64,000 nt of DNA from Mycolicibacterium sp. BiH015. GTDB lineage: Bacteria; Actinomycetota; Actinomycetes; Mycobacteriales; Mycobacteriaceae. Both the position numbers and the translations under genes were made by a program. Below the pieces are notes generated by a model. It was not told the origin of the DNA. It saw nothing but the letters and a program-made list of their open reading frames with translations, and did not search any database. Positions 34,994-41,901 of the stretch are shown here, piece by piece; within the stretch, counting starts at the first letter, position 1; each line of letters starts with the position of its first letter. The stretch covers positions 558,001 to 622,000 of the forward strand of contig NZ_JAQGCZ010000002.1 of assembly GCF_027706845.1 (NCBI RefSeq), written 5' to 3'.

Positions 34994-36448
34994 ATGGATG
35001 TGGTGTCGGAGGCAGTGGCGGTGATGGGCGAGCAGATCGCCATCCGGTCGAAGGCCTGCGACGAGTTGTCCCACCGGGAGTTGATTCGGCTGCTGGCGGA
35101 AGTGAACGCGGTCATGCGCAGCGTGCCGGCCGTCGAGCACCGCGCACTGGGGCGGCTGGTGGCTGAGGCCGAGCCGCATCACCTCGGGGAGGCGTCATGG
35201 AAGAAGGTCCTGACGACGGCATTGCGGGTATCGGGTCGCGATGCGGCGCGCCGGCTCGTGCGGGCCAAGACGTTGGGACCGCGGCGCGCTGTGGGCGGAG
35301 AGCCTTTGGCGCCGCTCTGGGAAGCCACCGCAACCGCCCAAGCCCAAGGGTTGCTCGATGATCAGCACGTGAGCGTCATTGCGACGTTTCACAAGAATCT
35401 GCCGACATGGGTTGACGCCGGGACCCGGGAGCAGGCCGATGCCGAATTGGCGCGCCAGGGTGCGGGATTGGATCCAGAGAATTTGGCGGCGGTCGCGCGG
35501 TATCTCTTGGCCAAGATCGATCAGGATGGGCCTGCGCCCTCGGATAAAGAGCGGATCCGCAAGCGGGGTTTGCGGATCGGGGCTCAACAAGCTGATGGCT
35601 ATAGTCGGGTCAGTGGGTGGATGACAGCGAAATGCCGGGCGGCGTGGGACGCGATCCTGGCCAAAGAGGCCGCGCCCGGGCGCAACATCCCCGATGCTGA
35701 ACTCGACGGCAGCGGAATTACCGGTGGATCCGTCGACACGTCGAACGCCACCACTCAGTCGCAGGATCATGACCCTCGGCCCGAACCGTGCGGATCTGAT
35801 CCGCGGACCCAGGAGCAGCGCAACCACGACGCGCTCGAAGCGGTGGCGTTCCGGGCGCTGGAATCCGGTGAGCTGGGTAGCCACAACGGATTGCCGGTCA
35901 CCGTCGTCGTCTCGACCACGCTTCAAGAACTGGAGAGCGGCGCAGGGGTAGCAGTGACCGGTGGCGGTTCGCTGCTGCCGATGCGGGACCTGATAGGCAT
36001 GGCGGCCAATGCGTTTCATTATCTCTACGTGTACGACAAGCACACCGAACAGTCGCTGTATCTGGGTCGGGCCAAGCGGTTGGCCAATGCTGCGCAGCGG
36101 CTTGTGTTGCACGGCAAAGAACGCGGCTGCACCCGCCCCGGCTGTAGCGCCTCCTGGTACCTGGCGCAGGTTCCTCACGCGGTCGCGGACTGGAAAGACG
36201 ACGGGCAGACCAACATCGATCAGCTGACTTTCGCCTGCCTTGCCGATCACCGAATGCTCGACAGGACCGGTTGGCGCACCCGCAAGAACGCCAAGGGGCA
36301 GACGGAATGGCTGCCACCGCCAGATCTCGACACCGGCCAGCACCGCGTCAATGGCTACCATCACCCCGAACGCTATCTACTCCCCACAGACGAAGACCTG
36401 CCTGCAGACGAAAGCCTCCCAGCGGACGAAGACGGCGACGAGCCATAG
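34994..36448 (+). CDS. DUF222/HNH-endonuclease-signature protein (13E12 REP family)
   Basis: A 484-residue protein. Residues about 20-300 form the DUF222 helical domain, and residues about 370-420 form an HNH-like zinc module (CTRPGCSASWYLAQVPHAVADW, TNIDQLTFACLADHRML). The usual CEVDHV-type segment reads QVPHAV, so one zinc-ligand cysteine may be missing although His, Asn and the final His remain. A Ser/Asp/Pro-rich insert separates the domains. These genes are multicopy and mobile-like in mycobacteria. Several are LexA-controlled in M. tuberculosis, which fits the box beside the start. The function is unproven. Confidence 0.87.
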   Translation: MDVVSEAVAVMGEQIAIRSKACDELSHRELIRLLAEVNAVMRSVPAVEHRALGRLVAEAEPHHLGEASWKKVLTTALRVSGRDAARRLVRAKTLGPRRAVGGEPLAPLWEATATAQAQGLLDDQHVSVIATFHKNLPTWVDAGTREQADAELARQGAGLDPENLAAVARYLLAKIDQDGPAPSDKERIRKRGLRIGAQQADGYSRVSGWMTAKCRAAWDAILAKEAAPGRNIPDAELDGSGITGGSVDTSNATTQSQDHDPRPEPCGSDPRTQEQRNHDALEAVAFRALESGELGSHNGLPVTVVVSTTLQELESGAGVAVTGGGSLLPMRDLIGMAANAFHYLYVYDKHTEQSLYLGRAKRLANAAQRLVLHGKERGCTRPGCSASWYLAQVPHAVADWKDDGQTNIDQLTFACLADHRMLDRTGWRTRKNAKGQTEWLPPPDLDTGQHRVNGYHHPERYLLPTDEDLPADESLPADEDGDEP

Positions 36449-36570
36449 TCACACTTGCCGCGTCGAGTGCTACCACTAATCAAGGTGCGGCTGTTCGCAG
36501 CTGATCTTGATTTCGCCCCGTGGTGATCTTCGGACGAGTAAATTTGTGCGCGACCATTGGGAGGTGGGGC

Positions 36571-37845
36571 ATGGGGGCCAACTTTATGTGCCGAGTCCTT
36601 GCGGCTGGCTTGGCGACGGTTACGGTGGGTGCATCGGCCTTGTCGATGCCGCCCACAACGGTAGGGCAGGATCGCGAGAACACACCCGCGGCAACGGCAT
36701 TGTCATTGGCCGCGCTGTCGTCACCGCTGCTGCCGGCCTCATCGGCGCCCGTTGATCTCGGTGCTCTGGAACCTGAGGTACGCGAGTTCCTCGAATCCAG
36801 CAGCATCAACAGCGCGATCAAGAACCTCTACAACGCCGTGGAGCCGTGGGTCTACTGGGGTTTCGAGGTCGCCCAGTACGTCGTCGGCTGGATTCCCGTC
36901 GCTGGTTACTTCGCGCCTCAGATCACCATTCTGTACAACTTTGGCGAGCAGATTGTCCAAAGCGTCGTCTTCAACCTCGACGATTGGATTTTCGGCCCGC
37001 TGCCGTTCTTCGACGGTCTGCGTAACGTCATCTCCGATACCTGGGATGCGGGCTGGAATCTGCTCTACAACGAGTTGGCGTGGTTGCTTCCGCCCTTGCC
37101 TCCGTTGCCGCCTATCCCGCCGTGCCCGTCGTGGTTGTGTGGAAGCGCCGTGGCGGAGGCTCCACTCGCGGCGGTGCATGAGGCCGATATTTCGCAGCGC
37201 CATGGTGATTCACTATCTGAACTTCTGAAGTTCCAGGCCGATGCTGCCAAGAATCTGGCGCAATCTGTCGGTGAAGCCTTGGCGCTGTTCGCCAAGGATC
37301 TACTGACCACCGGCGGGCAGGCAGTCGCCGACCTCTTGCAGCACGGGCTGGTTGCCGCTGCGGTCAACGCGCTCACAGCCACCTGGGAGTCGATCGTTGT
37401 CCGAGGTGGACAGGCAGCCGATGGTTTCGCTGAATACCTGGACGCGCAACGCGACTACTTCGGCGCAGCGCCGGAGTCCAATGAGGACACCCCTCCAGAA
37501 GACAGCCGCGAACCTGCGCAGCAGGCGACGCCGACAGCCGAAGAGGACGGTGATTCTGCTGTCGCCGTGAATGATTCGTCGGACACGGACAGCGGCGGCG
37601 CACCCGTCGGCGAGACGCCACCCGCGGACGGCGTGACCGAGGAAGCCGAGATGGGGGAGCAGCCGCACGACGCGGACGGTCCCAGTGCGGCAGCCGACGA
37701 AATCACCGAACCGGAAACCGACCCCGCCGGCAACGAAATGCAGCACGACGCGGCCGAAGCACCCTCACCTCCTGATGACGATGCAGCGGACGACGACGCA
37801 GTGGATTCGGGCGAGGCGGCGGATTCGGGCGACACGGAACCCTGA
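36571..37845 (+). CDS. Exported protein with long acidic low-complexity tail
   Basis: A 424-residue protein starting at ATG 36571, with GGGAGGTGGGG just upstream. An N-terminal signal (about 5-30, CRVLAAGLATVTVGASALS) is followed by a hydrophobic, aromatic, Trp/Tyr-rich domain (about 65-165, e.g. VYWGFEVAQYVVGWIPVAGYF), a Pro-rich hinge (LPPLPPLPPIPP) and a helical part. The tail from about 310 onward is dominated by Asp, Glu, Ala, Ser and Pro. Similar exported mycobacterial proteins of unknown role exist. A surface or cell-wall location is inferred. Confidence 0.72.
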   Translation: MGANFMCRVLAAGLATVTVGASALSMPPTTVGQDRENTPAATALSLAALSSPLLPASSAPVDLGALEPEVREFLESSSINSAIKNLYNAVEPWVYWGFEVAQYVVGWIPVAGYFAPQITILYNFGEQIVQSVVFNLDDWIFGPLPFFDGLRNVISDTWDAGWNLLYNELAWLLPPLPPLPPIPPCPSWLCGSAVAEAPLAAVHEADISQRHGDSLSELLKFQADAAKNLAQSVGEALALFAKDLLTTGGQAVADLLQHGLVAAAVNALTATWESIVVRGGQAADGFAEYLDAQRDYFGAAPESNEDTPPEDSREPAQQATPTAEEDGDSAVAVNDSSDTDSGGAPVGETPPADGVTEEAEMGEQPHDADGPSAAADEITEPETDPAGNEMQHDAAEAPSPPDDDAADDDAVDSGEAADSGDTEP

Positions 37846-37853
37846 GCTGCAGG

Positions 37854-38252
37854 TCAGCTGCTGCGCTCCACCGCCTCCCGCTGAATGCGTTCGAATTGTG
37901 CGCCCATTGCTTCGGCCAGTGCGGTCGCCGCCGACAGCGGTCGGACCATCACGATGAAGTCGTCGATCAGGCCGTCCTCGTCGATATGCAGGAAGTCGCA
38001 GCCGGTGATCTTCTTTCCCGCGACTGTTGCTTCGAACATCAGGGCGTGGTCGCGTCCGTTGCTGTCGGCGATCTCGCGCACATAGTGGAAGTCCTTGAAC
38101 ACCCGCATCACGCCGCGCAGGATCGCTGCGGTGATCGGCTTGCCCGGATACGGCTTGAATGCCACCGGGCTGGTGAACACAACATCGTCCGCCAGGAGCG
38201 CTTCGATCGCAGCCTCGTCACGTGCCTCGACGGCCTGTCTGAATGGATGCAT
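37854..38252 (-). CDS. SnoaL-like (NTF2-fold) protein
   Basis: A 132-residue protein of the SnoaL-like/NTF2 fold. The N-terminal helix FRQAVEARDEAAIEALLADDVVFTSPV and the strand pattern ATVAGKKITGCDFLHIDEDGLIDDF are typical. Members include ketosteroid-isomerase-like enzymes and binding proteins, and no catalytic assignment can be made. The start is ATG 38252. A longer in-frame extension upstream is not typical of the family. It converges with the acidic-tail protein. Confidence 0.85.
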   Translation of the reverse strand: MHPFRQAVEARDEAAIEALLADDVVFTSPVAFKPYPGKPITAAILRGVMRVFKDFHYVREIADSNGRDHALMFEATVAGKKITGCDFLHIDEDGLIDDFIVMVRPLSAATALAEAMGAQFERIQREAVERSS

Positions 38253-38544
38253 GGCACACCTCGTCTCGACTGTGAGACCAGGCATCAGCGCCTGGCGATG
38301 CACAGACGGTACCTCGTCGTACCGCGGCGAGCGGCAGCGGACTCGCGGGCGGGGGTGAGATGTCCGCATGAACCGGTGATGATGGGTGTTCGGCGACTGA
38401 TGAGGGCAATTGTGGTCAACGGCGGTGCCGCACGTAACCCGTTGCCGCATTGACCCTTACGGCAATTTTATGTCGCGACGACGTGGCAACGTGCGCAGGG
38501 AACGTAGGCCCCCGCTCGATCTCCCTGTCACCTAGCGTGGGGCC

Positions 38545-39021
38545 ATGACACGTAGGGCAGCGGCGGCCACGATCGATGCTTCGTTGGGTCTGTTCCTCTT
38601 CCGCGTCGTCGTCGGTTTCTTGTTCACCGTGCACGGAACGGTGAAAATCTTCGGCGTGCCTGCCGACGCCGGCGCCGTGGCTGAGTTCGGGGCGTGGCCT
38701 TTGTGGTGGGCGGGTCTCATCGAGTTGGTCGCAGGACTGCTCGTGATGTCCGGGTTGTTCACTCGCGCAGCGGCTTTCGTCGCCTCCGGCACGATGGCGG
38801 TCGCGTACTTCTGGATGCATCAACCCGAGGGACTGCTACCCATTCAGAATGACGGCGAGACGGCAGCGCTGTACAGCTTTGCCTTCTTGCTGCTGGTCTT
38901 CACGGGCGGGGGAGCATGGGCGCTGGACAACCTTCGCGTCCGGCGGCGGTTCTCGAGCGCTCGACCGACCGGGAAAGCCAACGATTCCGCCCCCGCAAGC
39001 GCGGGTGTGTCAGGCGGCTGA
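38545..39021 (+). CDS. DoxX-family membrane protein
   Basis: A 158-residue protein with four hydrophobic helices matching DoxX (GLFLFRVVVGFLFTVHGTVKIFG, WPLWWAGLIELVAGLLVMSGLF, AVAYFWMHQPEGLLPIQNDGE). DoxX-family proteins occur in mycobacterial oxidative-stress membrane complexes. This copy sits beside a GAF protein and a Mn-catalase, which suits a stress role. The C-terminus is hydrophilic. The stops of this gene and the convergent GAF gene lie 1 bp apart. Confidence 0.87.
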   Translation: MTRRAAAATIDASLGLFLFRVVVGFLFTVHGTVKIFGVPADAGAVAEFGAWPLWWAGLIELVAGLLVMSGLFTRAAAFVASGTMAVAYFWMHQPEGLLPIQNDGETAALYSFAFLLLVFTGGGAWALDNLRVRRRFSSARPTGKANDSAPASAGVSGG

Positions 39022-39022
39022 C

Positions 39023-39535
39023 TCACACCGCCACCCGTGACGGCGTCACATGCCGCGGCGACTGACATGCATCGATGCGATGTGCCGCATCCCGGGCGAA
39101 GTCGGTGAACATCTCTACATCGGTCGTGCCGAACGCCGCCGGTTCGGACGACATGACGCTAACTGTTCCGATCCGCCGCTCGCCGGAGATAAGCGCCGCC
39201 GCGAGTACGGTTCGGATGCCGAGGTCACGGGCGTGTGCCGCCCAGGGCCACCCAGCAGGGCCGGCAGAAATGTCGGCCAGGACCACATCCCTGTTCCGCC
39301 ACGCCGACGAGCATGGGTTCTCGGACGCGCGATCGCACAGTGCCGTCAGCGCGTACCCCGTGCGATCGGTTGCCACTGACGTGATGCGCCGGCCGTCGGT
39401 GGTCAGCAGGCTCAGAGAACAGCCGCCGGCTGCAGGAATCAGCACGACGGCGTGCTGCGCCACGCTGTGAAGCAGCATTGTGAGTGGCGGAACCGCGATG
39501 GAGGTGACTCCCTCTTCGGTCATGGTGCTAGGCAT
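39023..39535 (-). CDS. GAF-domain sensory protein
   Basis: A 170-residue single-domain protein. The GAF fold is suggested by LHSVAQHAVVLIPAAGGCSLSLLT, YALTALCDRASENPC, VVLADISAGPAGWP and AALISGERRIGTVSVMSSEPAAF. It has no output domain, so it may act as a small-molecule or redox sensor that partners another protein. It is divergent from the Mn-catalase, and its start codon lies 11 bp beyond a SigF-like -10 element. Confidence 0.82.
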   Translation of the reverse strand: MPSTMTEEGVTSIAVPPLTMLLHSVAQHAVVLIPAAGGCSLSLLTTDGRRITSVATDRTGYALTALCDRASENPCSSAWRNRDVVLADISAGPAGWPWAAHARDLGIRTVLAAALISGERRIGTVSVMSSEPAAFGTTDVEMFTDFARDAAHRIDACQSPRHVTPSRVAV

Positions 39536-39545
39536 CCGGCGGCGA

Positions 39546-39569
39546 TACCCGTGGCCTCATAGGTCAAAC
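39546..39569 (-). promoter_or_regulatory. SigF-like promoter of the GAF gene
   Basis: On the minus strand GTTT (39569-39566), a 15-bp spacer and GGGTA (39550-39546) match GTTT-N15-17-GGGTA. The GAF start codon at 39535 lies 10 bp downstream, so the transcript would have an almost absent leader. Confidence 0.65.
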
Positions 39570-39603
39570 GCCGAACGCCCACAATAATCGCCTGCCTGAT
39601 TCA

Positions 39604-39628
39604 GGTTTATCGCCCGCGGCACGGGTAT
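39604..39628 (+). promoter_or_regulatory. SigF-like promoter of the Mn-catalase gene
   Basis: GGTTTAT at 39604-39610 and GGGTAT at 39623-39628 give GTTTAT-N12-GGGTAT. This matches the related Bacillus SigB pattern, with a spacer one base below the usual mycobacterial SigF range. The leader to ATG 39705 would be about 70 nt. Confidence 0.55.
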
Positions 39629-39704
39629 CTCGCTCGAGCCTTCGGTTGAGCCATTGCCGCGGTGCCGACCGCCTCTTATCGCCAACGCCTGCGTCTGGAG
39701 AGTT

Positions 39705-40613
39705 ATGTTTCGCCATACCGATTACATGCAATTCGATGTAAAGCCCGAGAAGCCAGATCCGGTCTATGCCCGCAAGCTTCAGGAATTGCTGGGTGGAACA
39801 TTCGGTGAGATGACCGTGACCATGCAGTATCTGATGCAGGGCTGGAATTGCCGCATGAAGGGCAAATACAAGGACCTGATCATGGACATCGCGACCGAGG
39901 AGATCGGTCACGTCGAGATGATCGCCACGATGATCGCCCGGCTGCTGGAGAGTGCACCGGCAACCGACTCCACCATGAACGCACTCGGCGATCCGGTGGT
40001 CGCCGCGGTGATGGGCGGCATGGACCCGCAGCAGGCCATCATCTCCGGCGGCGCCCCGACGCTGTCGGACAGCCAGGGATCGCCGTGGAACGGCAAATAC
40101 ATTGTCGCATCGGGGAATCTGCTGGCCGACTTCCACGCCAACGTCGCCGCGGAAGCGCAGGGGCGCGTTCAGACCGCACGCCTCTGGCACATGACCGACG
40201 ATCCCGGTGTGAAGGCGATGCTGAAGTTCAACCTGGCACGCGATACCTACCACCAGAACATGTGGCTGGCCGCCATCGAGGAACTGCAGGCCGACGGAGT
40301 GGAAGGTGTTGTGGCACCGAATGATCTGTTCGACGAAGAGTTCGAAGAGCATGCCAGCACCCTTTGGCACCTCTCCGATGGCGCCGACTCCGACAAGGGC
40401 CGTTGGATCGGCCCGCTCCCAGACGGGCGCCACACCGGACAGTTCCTCGCCGACCCGCAGCCACTCGGTGATCGGCAGTCCGGACCGCCTCCGGATCCGA
40501 AGCTGTACTGCACCTATGACGGCGGCATGGGCGAGCCGCGCACGCCGGCTTTCGGCACCGAGAAGGGTCTGATGGGCAAGCTCAAGGATGCGGTCGACCC
40601 GGACAAGACGTAG
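39705..40613 (+). CDS. Manganese (non-haem) catalase
   Basis: A 302-residue enzyme that dismutates hydrogen peroxide at a dimanganese centre. From ATG 39705 the predicted ligands fall at Glu35, Glu66, His69 (ATEEIGHVEM), Glu150 (NVAAEAQGR) and His183 (DTYHQNMW), the standard ferritin-like arrangement. The N-terminus MFRHTDYMQF is typical of the family. There is no signal peptide. It is divergent from the GAF gene, and both have SigF-like promoters. A hairpin follows the stop. The two small acidic-protein genes beyond may belong to the same stress response. Confidence 0.95.
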   Translation: MFRHTDYMQFDVKPEKPDPVYARKLQELLGGTFGEMTVTMQYLMQGWNCRMKGKYKDLIMDIATEEIGHVEMIATMIARLLESAPATDSTMNALGDPVVAAVMGGMDPQQAIISGGAPTLSDSQGSPWNGKYIVASGNLLADFHANVAAEAQGRVQTARLWHMTDDPGVKAMLKFNLARDTYHQNMWLAAIEELQADGVEGVVAPNDLFDEEFEEHASTLWHLSDGADSDKGRWIGPLPDGRHTGQFLADPQPLGDRQSGPPPDPKLYCTYDGGMGEPRTPAFGTEKGLMGKLKDAVDPDKT

Positions 40614-40638
40614 GGGTCGGCAAAGGTCAACCCTGCGA

Positions 40639-40679
40639 GGGACGGGGCGTCGTCATCGGTCTGCGCGGCGCCCCGTCCC
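40639..40679 (+). terminator. 11-bp GC-rich hairpin after the Mn-catalase
   Basis: GGGACGGGGCG (40639-40649) and CGCCCCGTCCC (40669-40679) pair perfectly around a 19-nt loop, starting 26 bp after the catalase stop. No T-run follows, as is common for mycobacterial terminators. Confidence 0.65.
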
Positions 40680-40855
40680 GCCTCCCTTCAGCATGACGAA
40701 GTCGGCCCCGTGAAAGCGGTGGCCTACGGGGTCTTTTCGAATGTGTGTGGTGGAGAGAGGCATTCCCCGCATGGATTACCCCAGCCACGCAATAGTGCGA
40801 GTGTAACGCGCGAGCACGCGCCTCAGGGATCAGGTGGACCTCGTGGAAAGTCCTA

Positions 40856-40898
40856 CCGTCGCAGCTCTTTCCGGCAAGCCGGACAGCGGCTGCGACGG
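40856..40898. other. Nested inverted repeat, possible terminator or small structured RNA
   Basis: The outer arms CCGTCGCAGC (40856-40865) and GCTGCGACGG (40889-40898) pair perfectly and enclose an inner perfect hairpin TCCGGC-AA-GCCGGA (40870-40883). Short unpaired segments separate the two stems. It lies 34 bp beyond the stop of the leftward 36-residue ORF, so it may be its terminator. The remainder of 40680-40931 holds no gene I can support. Confidence 0.4.
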
Positions 40899-40931
40899 GG
40901 CGTGGTGCGCCGCCGCGGACGGCGACGACGG

Positions 40932-41042
40932 TCATTCATGGGATTCTTCGGCGGGGTCATCCTCACCTTCGGCCTGGTCGGGCTGAGTGGCGCCCGAGCT
41001 CAACATGTCGGGATCGGCGTCGGGATCCTGGGGACTGGTCAT
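40932..41042 (-). CDS. Very small acidic protein (36 residues)
   Basis: The leftward frame from ATG 41042 to TGA 40932 encodes 36 residues rich in Asp, Glu, Pro and Ser (MTSPQDPDADPDMLSS, ending AEESHE). A perfect AGGAGGT (41047-41053) lies 4 nt before the ATG, the best ribosome-binding site in the neighbourhood, which is the main support. Its composition resembles the divergent DUF5709 protein. No hydrophobic segment is present. The function is unknown. Confidence 0.55.
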   Translation of the reverse strand: MTSPQDPDADPDMLSSGATQPDQAEGEDDPAEESHE

Positions 41043-41151
41043 GGTTACCTCCTGAAGTGAGCCAGTACCCAGGGCTGCGCCAGATACGCGCGGGTTTAGC
41101 GATTGCCGCTCCGGCTATGACTCGGGTACACCGCGTAGTGAGGAGACCGAC

Positions 41152-41541
41152 TTGAGCACTGACGACGCCGGCGGCACCACGGCCAACGACTTGGGTGGAG
41201 CCGACGACATGCTGAGTCCCATGGAAGCCACCGATTCCGACGAAGTCAACAACGCCGACGGTGACGAGGTCGTCGATCCGCCCGAGGACTGGAGCGGTGC
41301 GGACAAGTTCGGGATGTCGTCGGAAGAAGAGCGCCAGGGCGAGACACTCGATCAGCGTCTCGCCGAGGAAGTGCCCGATGTTTCGGTCGGTGACATCGAC
41401 CCGCGCGATGCCGGAGAAGCGCCCGACGCCGACGTCGCCATGGGCGGCTCCGATGCGGCGCCCGTCGATCCTGGCGTGCATCGCGGGCAGATTGATGGTG
41501 CGCCAGAAGACGGCGACTCGCTGTTCCCAGTGGTCGAGTGA
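41152..41541 (+). CDS. DUF5709-family acidic protein
   Basis: A 129-residue, strongly acidic protein starting at TTG 41152, with AGGAGAC upstream. The segment PPEDWSGADKFGMSSEEERQGETLDQRLAEE is the DUF5709 signature. The whole chain has little predicted hydrophobic core and is likely disordered. The family is common in actinobacteria and often lies near stress genes. It is followed by another small protein 16 bp downstream. Confidence 0.85.
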   Translation: MSTDDAGGTTANDLGGADDMLSPMEATDSDEVNNADGDEVVDPPEDWSGADKFGMSSEEERQGETLDQRLAEEVPDVSVGDIDPRDAGEAPDADVAMGGSDAAPVDPGVHRGQIDGAPEDGDSLFPVVE

Positions 41542-41557
41542 AGAGAAAGGCATTCCG

Positions 41558-41893
41558 ATGACCGAGTCCGGCGATCTGCCGCTGCCCGACTACGACCAAT
41601 TGACGCTCGGCGATCTGCAGCACCGCGTCCGATCGCTTGACGCCGACCAGCTGGAAGCGGTGCTCACCTACGAGGCCGGGCACGCCGCGAGGGTTCCAGT
41701 CCTCGAAGCTCTCGAAGCCCGGGCTCGGGAACTGGAGAACGGAGCGACTCCCTCATCTGGTGATCCGCGACGGGCGCCCACTGTCGAGTCGACCCCGGGT
41801 GGATCTCCTGTGCAGGAATCCACAGCGGCCGAGGCGAACACGCCGCTGCGCCACGGCGTCGCGAACCAGACTCCGAAACGCGGTCGCCCGTGA
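41558..41893 (+). CDS. Small conserved actinobacterial protein (LPDYDQL type)
   Basis: A 111-residue protein starting at ATG 41558 after AGAGAAAGG. The first 65 residues (LPLPDYDQLTLGDLQHRVRS, DADQLEAVLTYEAGHAARVPVLEAL) form a helical module seen in many actinobacterial proteins. It is followed by a disordered Ser/Thr/Pro tail with a basic end. It is probably cotranscribed with the DUF5709 gene. The function is unknown. Confidence 0.75.
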   Translation: MTESGDLPLPDYDQLTLGDLQHRVRSLDADQLEAVLTYEAGHAARVPVLEALEARARELENGATPSSGDPRRAPTVESTPGGSPVQESTAAEANTPLRHGVANQTPKRGRP

Positions 41894-41901
41894 TCGGCGC
41901 G

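Noticed and set aside
35700..35830. Low-complexity insert of the DUF222 protein considered as a transposition scar or attachment site.
   Set aside because: No flanking direct repeats or tRNA segment. Variable linkers are normal in this family.
41094..41128. GTTT and GGGTA elements before the DUF5709 gene.
   Set aside because: The spacing is 26 bp, far outside the SigF range, so I do not call a SigF promoter here.
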